Virus record (IMG/VR): IMGVR_UViG_3300032516_000013
Coordinates: 1 to 64,000 of that record
DNA: 64,000 bases
Source of the DNA: a virus
Strand: one strand, 5' to 3'
Shown here: in pieces, positions 9,053-17,828 of the stretch
Layout: every line of letters begins with the position of its first letter
How positions within the stretch are numbered: position 1 is the stretch's first letter
Translations under genes and position numbers: made by a program
The notes under the pieces: model-generated
Databases searched by the model: none
Seen by the model: the letters and a program-made list of their open reading frames with translations, nothing else
What the model was told of the DNA's origin: nothing

Positions 9053-10558
9053 TTATTTTCCTAAAGTCAAACCACCATTCGCATGAGCATTTATCAAAGC
9101 ATCAGCAGAATCAAACATGTTGCCTCCCGAACCACTCATAAGAATAGGAGGCGTTTGATTCTTTTGTAATTGATCGGTCAATCTTTTAATAGTTTCGTTT
9201 AAAATATCTAAACCAGGAACAGAAGGAACCTCAAAAGATCTACCTTTCTCAGAGCGAGAATTAACTGATCCATTTAAACCAGATAAGGGGGTAGCCATTT
9301 TTCCTGCTCTTGAAGTTGGTTCATCTGGAATAATAGCACCTAAACCAGCCTTCCAATCTTCCCAAGCTCCTGTTTCCTCAGTTTGTTTATGTGCTCTTTC
9401 TGATTCCAATTGTTTTATCTTATATACAGCATCTTTCCTACGAGCTTCATCTCCAGATTTTGCTGCTTCCCTTAATTTTTGTCCTAAAGTTAAACTAAGT
9501 TCATCATTAAATCGTTTTTGTAATTCTGCCTGTTCTCTTAATTCTTTTTGTACATACTTCTGAACATCAGAGTATTCCTGAATCTTTTCTCCCAACTTTT
9601 GTAATCTATTTGCTGCAAAAACAGCAGCAACACCTATACCTACTACTTGAGCAGCTTTACCTAAAAGTGGGAAGGCTCCACCCAAACCCCCAACATTCTC
9701 ACCTTTTCCACCTCTTCCTTCTTTTGCAGCTTTTAATAATTCTTGAGTCCACTTAGCTTTATAAGCATCCTTATCAAAAAATTCCTTTAAGGGGGCAACT
9801 TGTTCTGCTAAGGTTGCTCTTCTATTTGAAACTCCTCTAAACTCTCCAACTGGTGGCGGTGTTCCCCTAGCCTCTTGCGTTTGCTCTCTTATAGCTGCAG
9901 AAGGTCGAAGACCAGATCTGTAAGATTCTCCTAATTTTCTCTCTTTTTCCTCTGTAGCCTTTCTACGCCATTCTATTATGTCTTTGCCAACACCTATTCC
10001 AGCTTTCGCTAAAGGCGTGAAAGGTCCCAATAAAGAAGTTCCCAATCCAGCACCTACTTTTGCTATTCCACCATAAGTTCTAGGGGCTGTTCTTTCCAAA
10101 AAAGATCCAATTCCTTCTCTAGCTTTTCTACGAGATTGGCGAACTCCTTCTTTTACTAATTCCTGTGTTACGTTCAAATCTTGTGAAGATACTCCAGTTT
10201 TCTCTGTTACTTCTGATATCTTTTCCTGTAATGCTTTGACTTTCTGAACCTCTTCCAAAAAGTATTGCTTTTTTGCTTCAATCTTTTCTACCAGATCATA
10301 AAGCTTCTCAGAATCTTCAACTCCAATAATTCCATCATTTATCACTCCAGATAAAAGATTTCGAGCCTTTTCTATCAATTGAATAGTTTCTGCAATTTCT
10401 CTCTTATTTTTACCAATTTTGTATAGAGTTGATAATTCTTCAAAAAATCCCAAGTAGTCTCTAGTATATTTTTTATGGAGAGCGTCCATAGCCTGCATAT
10501 TAAACTGGCCGACATCAAATCTGTTGCTCTTCTTAGGATTTTGAGATTTATTATCCAT
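9053..10558 (-). CDS. Probable tail tape measure protein
   Basis: 501 residues, strongly helical and charged, with coiled-coil stretches at about 40-150 and 330-400 and hydrophobic patches (GGIAKVGAGLGTSLLG; AAQVVGIGVAAVFAANRL near 310-330) typical of tape measures. It lies directly after the overlapping tail-chaperone pair and before the tube-junction gene, the canonical position. If the usual ~0.15 nm per residue rule holds, the tail would be about 75 nm long. Confidence 0.7.
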   Translation of the reverse strand: MDNKSQNPKKSNRFDVGQFNMQAMDALHKKYTRDYLGFFEELSTLYKIGKNKREIAETIQLIEKARNLLSGVINDGIIGVEDSEKLYDLVEKIEAKKQYFLEEVQKVKALQEKISEVTEKTGVSSQDLNVTQELVKEGVRQSRRKAREGIGSFLERTAPRTYGGIAKVGAGLGTSLLGPFTPLAKAGIGVGKDIIEWRRKATEEKERKLGESYRSGLRPSAAIREQTQEARGTPPPVGEFRGVSNRRATLAEQVAPLKEFFDKDAYKAKWTQELLKAAKEGRGGKGENVGGLGGAFPLLGKAAQVVGIGVAAVFAANRLQKLGEKIQEYSDVQKYVQKELREQAELQKRFNDELSLTLGQKLREAAKSGDEARRKDAVYKIKQLESERAHKQTEETGAWEDWKAGLGAIIPDEPTSRAGKMATPLSGLNGSVNSRSEKGRSFEVPSVPGLDILNETIKRLTDQLQKNQTPPILMSGSGGNMFDSADALINAHANGGLTLGK

Positions 10559-10653
10559 TTTCTTGCTCTTGCTTATCCTGATCCCGCTTATCTTGAATTT
10601 CTTTTACCAATTTCAGTGAGGCTTTGTTCTTTTATATCCACCTCTAGGCATAA

Positions 10654-10848
10654 TTAACCTTCCTCTGCAGCATCACTTCTCTCCTTAAGCAGACGCCCGT
10701 AGAACCAATCCAATATCAAAATTGGTGTGTTTTGAAGATCTCCTAAAGTAAATCCTGGAACATTTTTACAGAGCAAATACTCACGCTCCAAAACATTCTC
10801 CAAGGATCTTACCAGTCGGATGAAGGAATTCAAACCGAAAGGGCACAA
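10654..10848 (-). CDS. Tail assembly chaperone, second overlapping frame (gp51/GT-like)
   Basis: 64 residues in the +1 frame relative to the gene at 10781-11503, overlapping it by 68 bases. The likely start is TTG at 10848, preceded by a perfect AGGAGG at 10863-10858 with nine bases between. Alternatively the frame is entered by a +1 shift; a CCC-T-type site (GTG CCC TTT) lies just after the TTG. Tail chaperones upstream of the tape measure commonly come as such overlapping pairs. The product is helical (LENVLEREYLLCKNVPG...). No ATG exists in this frame. Confidence 0.55.
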   Translation of the reverse strand: MCPFGLNSFIRLVRSLENVLEREYLLCKNVPGFTLGDLQNTPILILDWFYGRLLKERSDAAEEG

Positions 10849-11503
10849 TAACTTCTTCCTCCTCTCCGCACTTAGGACAAACTACCTTAGCAGTAGAAGT
10901 TGGCCCATGATATGTATCGATTTCGTGAAATTTTCGAATCCGAGCCACATCCTTGGCTTTCCAATTCTTCATTCTGTCCATTTGAAGAACTGGACTATCA
11001 CAATCCGTTATAGAGCATGCTAATCGATACAAGAAAGGATCTTGTCCCTTTGTCAACATTTTCTCCGCTTCTAATTCATCCTTCACTGTAAGGATTCTCA
11101 AATTCACTGTCTCCTTACTCTCAGGAAGAACAACTGGCTGAGGTTCTGTATAATCATCGGAAAGATATGCAATCTGAATATCCTTAGCTAAATCCACAAC
11201 AAAACTTGTAGATTTCAAACAATGACTACAGACCTGATTCACTTTAATAGTATTGGAATAAGAATTGACATATTCCCAAATAATCAAGTAGAGCTTGTCC
11301 CCAGTAGTTAATCTCTCAGGTTCAATCCCCTGAATCACATTCTTAAGAACTGCCAAGAAATTTCGCTCAAGATTAGTTGGATTAATTTGTGCTAAGAGTA
11401 CTTCATCTCCACCAGTATATTGACGAACAAGAATATCTTCTGGTTTGATACCTTTGTATGGAAGGCACTTAGACGGAAGTTGAATCGGCAGATAATTACT
11501 CAT
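10781..11503 (-). CDS. Tail/baseplate assembly chaperone, gp26-like (T4_baseplate family)
   Basis: 240 residues. The N-terminus (IQLPSKCLPYKG...) matches the conserved opening of the T4 gp26 family, and the position immediately ahead of the tape measure fits a tail assembly chaperone. Two Cys pairs, CSHC (about residue 91) and CPKC (about 210), suggest a zinc ribbon split across the protein. Its 3' end overlaps a second open frame. Expected role: hold the tape measure during tail assembly; not part of the finished virion. Confidence 0.7.
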   Translation of the reverse strand: MSNYLPIQLPSKCLPYKGIKPEDILVRQYTGGDEVLLAQINPTNLERNFLAVLKNVIQGIEPERLTTGDKLYLIIWEYVNSYSNTIKVNQVCSHCLKSTSFVVDLAKDIQIAYLSDDYTEPQPVVLPESKETVNLRILTVKDELEAEKMLTKGQDPFLYRLACSITDCDSPVLQMDRMKNWKAKDVARIRKFHEIDTYHGPTSTAKVVCPKCGEEEEVIVPFRFEFLHPTGKILGECFGA

Positions 11504-11599
11504 GTTTTCCCTTTCCAGTAAAAATAAAAATATGTTGTCCTGGTTGCCCTCCTTGACAAATCAGGTTCCTTCCCTTCGGCTCGTATCCTTTTTCTTCAT
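11496..11599 (-). pseudogene. Possible microgene with a frame change after its start
   Basis: ATG AAG AAA AAG opens at 11599, but the frame that looks coding (G-Y-E-P-K-G-R-N-L-I-C-Q-G-G-Q-P) is shifted by -1 at the A-run and ends at 11496, overlapping the next gene's ATG. One extra A, or a -1 slip on G AAA AAG, would give about 34 residues. The same frame is also that of the upstream tube-like gene after its TAA. Whether this is expressed is unknown. Confidence 0.3.
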
Positions 11600-11612
11600 C
11601 GCCACCAAGATT

Positions 11613-12296
11613 TTAACCAAATAAAGTTTTTCCTGTTTTGGAAATTGATTCTCCTGACATACCTCCCTTGCTACCTAATATTTCTTTGGTCTTACTTGCC
11701 ACATTTCCTAACACATTAGTAATAACTCCTCGAACAGTTCCAATCAAACTAAACATTTCTACCACATCCACACTCAGAGAAATATCAAATTTTAACATAT
11801 CATCTGAACGGTATGAAAGAGAAACTGTTGGTTTGTTTTTAGGAAAAGCTCCCTTCAAAGTAAATCTTACAGATTCTACCCCAGATCTATCATACAAAAT
11901 TACATAAATGTTCTTTCTGTAATTTTCCTTTGGATAATAAAAACCATCCTCATCTATCATTGAGTGATACCAACCATAAAAATAATCTAAGGCTGCATTA
12001 TCTACAGAAGAAAGAAAAGTGAGACTAACAGTCGTAATGTTTTGCAAACCGGCATAAAATCTTTGAAAGGCTCCATGCTGCACACTTTCTATCTGGTTAA
12101 TACTGTAATCAGCAAATCTAATATCTTGACAAAAAGAAGAAACGTGTGGGCCAAATACACCATTGATATAAAATGGCATAAATAACTGCCAATTAAATTG
12201 TCTCTGCAAGACCCAAGTCTTTGACAGTTTGGCAAAATCTATGCCGGATAAACCATAACCCAAAGGTTGAAGTGTTTTCTTGAAAAAGTTTGGCAT
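11613..12296 (-). CDS. Tail tube-like protein (second gp19-type paralogue)
   Basis: 227 residues. It shares with the preceding tube gene the tail-tube layout: an early specificity of strands (FADYSINQIESVQHGAF), a central VSLTFLSSVDNAALDYFYGW segment and a C-terminal SYRSDDMLKFDISLSVDVVEM strand pair. It has an extra Gly/Ser/Lys-rich tail. It may cap the tube or start it at the baseplate. The relation to gp19 is based on pattern and adjacency. Confidence 0.55.
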   Translation of the reverse strand: MPNFFKKTLQPLGYGLSGIDFAKLSKTWVLQRQFNWQLFMPFYINGVFGPHVSSFCQDIRFADYSINQIESVQHGAFQRFYAGLQNITTVSLTFLSSVDNAALDYFYGWYHSMIDEDGFYYPKENYRKNIYVILYDRSGVESVRFTLKGAFPKNKPTVSLSYRSDDMLKFDISLSVDVVEMFSLIGTVRGVITNVLGNVASKTKEILGSKGGMSGESISKTGKTLFG

Positions 12297-12303
12297 TTAA
12301 CAA

Positions 12304-12822
12304 TTACTCCACTTTTTCCCAACGATCATAAGCCCATCTCACGTCAAAGGAAATTTCGTCTTGATTTGCATAACTAAGACCAACAGAACCAATCCCCTCA
12401 GGATAGGCTCCAGTTACTTTAATTGTAAGCCAAACATTCTGCAACTGATCTTCACATTTCAGATAAATATCAGCCTTAATTGCAATATCTGGTCCACCCA
12501 AACCTGTCTTCACGTGAACAACTTTTTGATTCCAACCATACAAAGCATCAAAAGTCTTATGATCAGCAGCACTTTCCAAAAAAGTCATATCCCAAGTATG
12601 ATCTAAATTAAGTTTACCTGGAAATACAATTCCTGCAGTTCCTTTGTAGGGAATCAATATTCTACCTACACTTCTTCCTGGAATACTGGTGGTCTGGCAA
12701 CGAGTTTCCAATGTCTCTGGACTGCCTCCACCAATTACTGTGGGAAAATAAACACTCCAAAGAAAGCTCTTTGCAGGATTCGTTAGATTATTCTTGAGAA
12801 CATCCGAACTCATATCACTCAT
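12304..12822 (-). CDS. Tail tube protein, gp19-like
   Basis: 172 residues, close to T4 gp19 length. Features of the Phage_T4_gp19 family are clear: NPAKSFLWSVYFP near the start, CQTTSIPGRSVG, then DHTWDMTFLES and a C-terminal QDEISFDVRWAYDRWE. It lies directly downstream of the sheath gene, the standard gp18-gp19 arrangement. It forms the inner tail tube. Confidence 0.85.
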   Translation of the reverse strand: MSDMSSDVLKNNLTNPAKSFLWSVYFPTVIGGGSPETLETRCQTTSIPGRSVGRILIPYKGTAGIVFPGKLNLDHTWDMTFLESAADHKTFDALYGWNQKVVHVKTGLGGPDIAIKADIYLKCEDQLQNVWLTIKVTGAYPEGIGSVGLSYANQDEISFDVRWAYDRWEKVE

Positions 12823-12860
12823 TTTATTTCTCCTTTAAAAAACCAATTTTCCTACAAATT

Positions 12861-14483
12861 TTAAAACATAATTCCGCGATCAATGAGTTCATTGAAAGAA
12901 GCCCCGCTAGGCGTAATAATACTCTGCAACTGGATATATTCTGCAGCCCTGCTTGGCTTTACAAACACATCAACATGCAATTCAAGTCTATCAATCGTAG
13001 CAGAAGTATTATTATTTGTATCACAAAGAACATGGAAACCATCATCTCCAGCTTCTCTTTGGAAAGCCCCTTGAGAAGACAACCGATCCAAATACTCATC
13101 CAACAAAGCCTTCACCCTAAATCTTGTTATATCATCGTTTGCCTCAAACAAGAATGTTCTCAAAGAAACCGCCATAGCCTTTTCGATAACTATAAGCAAT
13201 CTACGAACATTCACGCTACTAAGAGCAGACAACTTTTTCTGAAGCGTCTTTTGCCCAAAAATAACAATACCTGCTCCTCGAAACATCTGTATAGGATTAA
13301 TCTGTGCTTGATAAAGTACGTCTCTTTCCCCTTCTGTAAACACATAAGAAACACCAATAACATCTAGCTGTCCACGATTGAAGCCTGCAGGGGCATTCCA
13401 GGGATTTGCAACATAGTCATTATACGACATCTGACCAGCCACATGTCCGGACGGCGGAACAAAAAGCAATTTATCATTGTAAGAATCGTAGATCTGAACC
13501 CAAGGAGTATACAAAGCACAATAGTTTGAGTTAAAGTTCTGCGTTGTCGAACGGAAAGTAGTCATATCTGTAACAGTGTTAACAGATCCCCAAGGTATAT
13601 CCAAAATAGCAATGCAATCTGATCTTGCTTCTACAACTGCTTTCATTTCTTTTTGAATAGAGATAGTTGTTTCTCCACCGTTTATCAAAATTCTCACGTC
13701 AATATCATCCGGATTGATAAATTCATCCCAACCATTAACAAAAGCAGAAGCAGCTGGAGTACTTCCATCATTTCCAACAGTCATATCAAGTCTGTTAGAT
13801 TGAACCTTAGGAAGAACGGTGTCTGCTAAAGCAGTGTTATCGGCAACAACAATATATTTACTAACACCGTTTATTCGATCTTCCAAAGAAAGATCTTTCC
13901 CAAAACCATCGACTTTCTCTTTCCTAGAAACTTGGAACTTTTCTACCTGAGTCCAAACTCCATCATCGTCCTCAGAATAAACTAGGATTTCAAATGTATA
14001 TTGATCTGTAGGTATTTCCTCAGAACCAGTCTTCACATTTTGGATTATAACCCCAATCTTGTTATTCCAAACTCCAGGATTAGTTCCAAATATCTGAAAT
14101 AAAACATCGCTTGATTGTCCAGAAGGAGCAGCAAAAACAGCAGAAGAAGCCCCAACCACAGCAGCTGCATTGTTCAAACCTGAAGTAGACTTCATTATGT
14201 TAATGCCACCATATAAAGCTCCGTTAACAACACGAAGACAATATAACTTGTTCCCTCTAGCCAAATAAGCAAGAGCAGCATAATGGAAATAATGTCCAGA
14301 AGTTGGATCTGGTTTTCCATACTCTTCCACAAACTGCTTATCATTTGTAATTAAAATGATATTGTCTGTACTGCCTTTTGCAGAATATCCTACTATTGCT
14401 GCGGATGCAGAAGCAACCGCTGGGACAATATCAGATATATCTTTTTCTTTTACGAATACTCCTGGGGACAAAAATATACTCAT
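12861..14483 (-). CDS. Tail sheath protein, gp18-like
   Basis: 540 residues. The start MSIFLSPGVFVKEKDISD and following VPAVASASAAIVGYSAKG are diagnostic of contractile tail sheaths, as are a central VEARSDCIAILDIPWG and the C-terminal domain with RRLLIVIEKAMAVSLRTFLF. The tube gene follows after 38 bases. It contracts to drive the tube through the cell envelope. Its codons are less AT-biased than those of flanking small genes, as expected for a highly expressed product. Confidence 0.93.
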   Translation of the reverse strand: MSIFLSPGVFVKEKDISDIVPAVASASAAIVGYSAKGSTDNIILITNDKQFVEEYGKPDPTSGHYFHYAALAYLARGNKLYCLRVVNGALYGGINIMKSTSGLNNAAAVVGASSAVFAAPSGQSSDVLFQIFGTNPGVWNNKIGVIIQNVKTGSEEIPTDQYTFEILVYSEDDDGVWTQVEKFQVSRKEKVDGFGKDLSLEDRINGVSKYIVVADNTALADTVLPKVQSNRLDMTVGNDGSTPAASAFVNGWDEFINPDDIDVRILINGGETTISIQKEMKAVVEARSDCIAILDIPWGSVNTVTDMTTFRSTTQNFNSNYCALYTPWVQIYDSYNDKLLFVPPSGHVAGQMSYNDYVANPWNAPAGFNRGQLDVIGVSYVFTEGERDVLYQAQINPIQMFRGAGIVIFGQKTLQKKLSALSSVNVRRLLIVIEKAMAVSLRTFLFEANDDITRFRVKALLDEYLDRLSSQGAFQREAGDDGFHVLCDTNNNTSATIDRLELHVDVFVKPSRAAEYIQLQSIITPSGASFNELIDRGIMF

Positions 14484-14510
14484 GATTTAACCTCCTATAA
14501 TGTTGAATTC

Positions 14511-14912
14511 CTACCTTAACTCTTTTCGCAAATCTACATCTATAAAAAAAGTTTCCGTAACCCATTTTCCTTTTTGAGTTTGATAATCTCTTTCACAAGT
14601 AACAGAAGTCAGGCCTTGTTTTACAAACGACCACTTCCCTAACATCCTTGTCAATTCCTGATTGCTAATTTTCTCCAAAAACTTATCTATAGTTACTTTT
14701 CGTTTTCCCCAAAAGTTCTCAGGATCTTGATGCCGAATTTTCACCTTCCCCCAAAGTTTGATTCTTGCAAGCCAGCCAGGAATTGTAACATCAAATGTAC
14801 AAGGAAGAATTTCAGGAGTCATCAGTTCCGCATCTAGCTGTTGAATTTCTGAAGCGGACATTGTCTCCGTAAGGAGATAAGAACTCCCTAAAATTTCTTC
14901 GAAAATATTCAA
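14511..14912 (-). CDS. Hypothetical neck/tail completion-region protein
   Basis: 133 residues, family not recognised. The N-terminus MNIFEEILGSSYLLTETMSA resembles the short tags seen on several proteins in this region. The rest is mixed alpha/beta (WLARIKLWGKVKIRHQD). It ends in TAG. Lying just ahead of the sheath and directly after the gene at 14913, it may be a tail terminator or neck component. Confidence 0.45.
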   Translation of the reverse strand: MNIFEEILGSSYLLTETMSASEIQQLDAELMTPEILPCTFDVTIPGWLARIKLWGKVKIRHQDPENFWGKRKVTIDKFLEKISNQELTRMLGKWSFVKQGLTSVTCERDYQTQKGKWVTETFFIDVDLRKELR

Positions 14913-15863
14913 TTAATTCACTCCTTCATGAAAATATATGTTACCATCTGCAATATTACTAACAGGTGATTCTTGAACAATTATCGTTGTTTTATTTGTT
15001 AATTCAGAATAACTTGAAGAATCTACAACATAAGCCCCATTATTGTCCGTAGAATTTTCAACAATAATTTGTTTATCCGATGTAAATTCTGCAGTTCTAT
15101 CTTCCAAAACTGTGAAGGTCTTAGCCAAATAATCAACAGTTTTTATCCCATACAAATTAGCTTGGAGCATCCTCAAAGCATTCGCCAATTCAACATCCTG
15201 ATTTGAATCTTCAACTGCTATAGTTGTATAACTTGTAACATCATCTTTGTCATAAGTAGTCAAATGTATCTTATGAATTTCATTTACACTTGAAGGAGTT
15301 TTTGGCAACCAGCCCTCTATAGCGGCCGTCATTCGATAAACCCAAATTTTTCCGGTGTTAAAAATATCCTCGATATGAGATTCATCAGCAACCGAACTAA
15401 AACGTATATCCGGATTCATTTCAAATTCATCATTAAATAATAAAGTAATTTTTGGGTTGTCATGTTGCCATTGAATATATTTCTCCATACACTCACGAAC
15501 TTTGTCCAAACTTATGCTCCAAAACCACATAGAATATTCAATATCAACAGCATCCGCTTTTATAATCCCTACGGTATTATCCAATTTTGTATATCTTAAA
15601 CCTCTACGAGCAACACTAGTTCTTTGTCTTTTCCAACTAAACTCAAATTTATTTGGATAAACATTAATAAACTCTAAAAATGTTTGACCTCTTTTTTCTG
15701 CAACCAATCTTTGTGCTATTCCTTTAGGACATAAAATAACACCTTTATTAATTGCATCTACTTGCAAAGGAGCTAATGTATTAATCCCTAAAATTGACCC
15801 AAACCGAGTATAAATTAAACTCCTTATGGTCACATCATATGTAAAAGTAAATGAATTAGCCAT
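14913..15863 (-). CDS. Probable tail completion/neck structural protein
   Basis: 316 residues. Beta-rich N-terminal two thirds (FTFTYDVTIRSLIYTRFG, FEFSWKRQRTSVARRGLRY). The C-terminal ~90 residues form a separate small beta domain with NNGAYVVDSSSYSELTNKTT, a motif seen in several phage structural proteins. It immediately precedes the sheath region, so a tail terminator or gp15/gp3-type role is possible. Not assigned to a family with certainty. Confidence 0.45.
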   Translation of the reverse strand: MANSFTFTYDVTIRSLIYTRFGSILGINTLAPLQVDAINKGVILCPKGIAQRLVAEKRGQTFLEFINVYPNKFEFSWKRQRTSVARRGLRYTKLDNTVGIIKADAVDIEYSMWFWSISLDKVRECMEKYIQWQHDNPKITLLFNDEFEMNPDIRFSSVADESHIEDIFNTGKIWVYRMTAAIEGWLPKTPSSVNEIHKIHLTTYDKDDVTSYTTIAVEDSNQDVELANALRMLQANLYGIKTVDYLAKTFTVLEDRTAEFTSDKQIIVENSTDNNGAYVVDSSSYSELTNKTTIIVQESPVSNIADGNIYFHEGVN

Positions 15864-16023
15864 TATATTTTTGAATCCGATTTTCCCTAAAAGCTTTAAA
15901 ACCTAAACACATAATTAATCTTCTTTGTGGAGATTGTAAAGCTTCAAAATAATCAACTAATATTTGTAATTCAACATCTTCCTGAAAATCAACCAAGCAA
16001 TCTTTTCTTTCCTTGATTCTCAT
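15856..16023 (-). CDS. Small hypothetical protein (55 aa)
   Basis: ATG at 16023 opens a 55-codon frame (MRIKERKDCLVDFQEDVELQ...) ending with TAA at 15856. It overlaps the gene upstream by 35 bases and the gene downstream by 8, so it fits the tightly overlapped operon exactly. The product is helical with a hydrophobic-basic C-terminal half (RRLIMCLGFKAFRENR). Function unknown. Confidence 0.6.
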   Translation of the reverse strand: MRIKERKDCLVDFQEDVELQILVDYFEALQSPQRRLIMCLGFKAFRENRIQKYNG

Positions 16024-16192
16024 TGACCTCTCCTAAGTCAAAAGTAACTGTCACTTTTCCTTTAAGTTCATTCAAATTCAATACTTGAATATTTTCCAAA
16101 ATTCCATGAGGAGGAACATTTGAAGAAATCTTGTTAGGATGATCAACTGTTAAAACTTCTTCTGAAATATTAACTAATCTTTTTACTCTCAT
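15989..16192 (-). CDS. Small hypothetical protein (67 aa)
   Basis: 67 residues, starting MRVKRLVNISEEVLTV; its ATG overlaps the stop of the gene at 16189 (ATGA-type overlap). It looks like a small all-beta domain (PPHGILENIQVLNLNELKG). Such proteins next to neck genes are often minor structural components, but no family is recognised. Confidence 0.5.
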   Translation of the reverse strand: MRVKRLVNISEEVLTVDHPNKISSNVPPHGILENIQVLNLNELKGKVTVTFDLGEVNENQGKKRLLG

Positions 16193-16707
16193 GATTGCTT
16201 AATCCTTCTTGGTGCAACGCTATATGTTTTTAAAAGAACAGCATCATGCATTCCCTCAGCTGCCACATTCACAATTTCAAATTCCTCAGCTCCAACATAA
16301 TTACTAGGAATAAATTCTGGGGATATTCGAAAATAACTACGAATTGGAATATCAACAGAAACTAACTGTCCTTTAGGCGATCCTTCCAAAGATGTCAGTT
16401 TGTTTCCAAATCTAGCTGTTATTGGTAATCTTCCTTCAGTAAATAAACCTAATTTTTTCAAATGTGCAATCGGGGTATTCCAATTCAAAAACACCATACC
16501 CGAATATGAAACATAATCCAAATCTGTAGGAACAGACCAAACATCCAATTTATTTGCTTCATCAAAACTAGTATTTGTAGGAATATATACAGTGCATTCA
16601 ATACCAACAGCATCCATAATTATATTTATGGAATTGCGGATAGCGTCAATAGTTCTTCTAGGAATTAACTTTGAAATAGTTTTATCCTCGATCAAAAACA
16701 AACCCAA
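16189..16707 (-). CDS. Putative neck/head-tail connector protein
   Basis: 172 residues. An N-terminal helix (RRTIDAIRNSINIIMDAVG) leads into a beta-barrel-like segment (ECTVYIPTN, GRLPITARFGNK, VSVDIPIRSYFRIS). Position between head and tail genes and the fold pattern suggest a connector or neck protein of the gp13/gp14 class. This is inference from context. Confidence 0.4.
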   Translation of the reverse strand: MGLFLIEDKTISKLIPRRTIDAIRNSINIIMDAVGIECTVYIPTNTSFDEANKLDVWSVPTDLDYVSYSGMVFLNWNTPIAHLKKLGLFTEGRLPITARFGNKLTSLEGSPKGQLVSVDIPIRSYFRISPEFIPSNYVGAEEFEIVNVAAEGMHDAVLLKTYSVAPRRIKQS

Positions 16708-16897
16708 AATAAGTTTCTAAATAATCAACTGCTGCTTCTGCTCCATCATCATAAAAGTTATCCCAAGCATCAGCCAAGTCTGCGTCAGAAATAAGAGATT
16801 TATCTGCTTCCTTAATAATATAACCTTCCTGATTCAGCTTTGACAGCAAACTATGTAAAGTGCCATCACTCATTTCGTTAAGCAATTCCTGAAACAT
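16682..16897 (-). CDS. Small acidic protein with capsid-targeting-like N-terminus
   Basis: 71 residues. It begins MFQELLNEMSDG, an F-x-x-L-L-x-E tag like those on other proteins of this region and reminiscent of the T4 capsid-targeting sequence (M-K-T-Y-Q-E-F-I-x-E). The rest is helical and acidic. It overlaps both neighbours by about 20 bases. Cleavage after LNE by the prohead protease is predicted, not shown. Confidence 0.5.
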   Translation of the reverse strand: MFQELLNEMSDGTLHSLLSKLNQEGYIIKEADKSLISDADLADAWDNFYDDGAEAAVDYLETYFGFVFDRG

Positions 16898-17828
16898 CCC
16901 TAGCTCCCATCACGCCCTTGATTTTATCAATTTCATCCGGAGTAATTTCTTCTTCGTCACTGATAATATCTTTCAAATCTTTTATAACTGATAAATATTG
17001 ATATCTGTGAATAAGTTTGAAAAGAGCATTAGCGTCCCTCCATTTATGTGCTAGAGAAACATCTCTTAAAGCTTGCTCAACAGAAACTAAAGGCTTCGTT
17101 GCTGTATGACGGGCATCTATCCACTCTTTTCTCTTTAAAAATAGAGAATCAACATCCTTCTCTATTTCTTTCATTTTTGCTTCTAATTTAACAAGAAAAC
17201 TCTTCTTATCTTCAGAAGACATCTTCCCCATTGCAGCTTTAATAGTTTCGTAATCTATGATATCTCTCTTCAGTTCACCAAAAAGAAGATCAGCGTCTTT
17301 TACTGAATTTCTTAACTCTCCAGCAATATCAGAAAAGTCCTCATATGGATCGTAATTACTAGGAACAATTTTTGGACCTTTTATCCATTTCTTCGTTATA
17401 AAATCAAAAATTCCTGGAGACAAATAATCCTGAGCAACATTTGTCTGAATGTAAACTTCAATCGGGTGCTTTCCAATATAAGCTTTTAATTTATCTCTGT
17501 TGTTAATAAACCATTTTACAACCACACTAACTTTTTTATCATCCCAAGCACTCAAATCCTTAGGAACAATATGCACATCTAAATCAGAATCTTCTAAATA
17601 TTGGTTGGAAGTTAACGATCCCACAATATGCATTTCCTTTGCAATAGAAAGAAGATCTTCTGGGTACTTTCTAAGGGTGTCTAATATCTTCCTCTCTGCG
17701 TCCTCTGCAAGCTTGTAACCTCTATTTGCATCCTTATCCCATACTTCTGAAGGAAGATCAGGTTGTGCAAAATCAATTAAGGATTCCCACAGCTGAAATA
17801 AACAGTCATAAGGAAAGCTTTTCTTCAT
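16878..17828 (-). CDS. Nucleotidyltransferase-fold protein
   Basis: 316 residues. The catalytic signature of the pol-beta superfamily is visible: G70-S71 followed by D82-x-D84 (HIVGSLTSNQYLEDSDLDVH). The C-terminal half is helical and charged (about 190-316). Target and product are unknown; family members add nucleotides to RNA, protein or antibiotics. It is unusual inside a virion gene cluster. It overlaps the next gene by 20 bases and starts one base after the gene at 17829. Confidence 0.7.
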   Translation of the reverse strand: MKKSFPYDCLFQLWESLIDFAQPDLPSEVWDKDANRGYKLAEDAERKILDTLRKYPEDLLSIAKEMHIVGSLTSNQYLEDSDLDVHIVPKDLSAWDDKKVSVVVKWFINNRDKLKAYIGKHPIEVYIQTNVAQDYLSPGIFDFITKKWIKGPKIVPSNYDPYEDFSDIAGELRNSVKDADLLFGELKRDIIDYETIKAAMGKMSSEDKKSFLVKLEAKMKEIEKDVDSLFLKRKEWIDARHTATKPLVSVEQALRDVSLAHKWRDANALFKLIHRYQYLSVIKDLKDIISDEEEITPDEIDKIKGVMGARDVSGIA

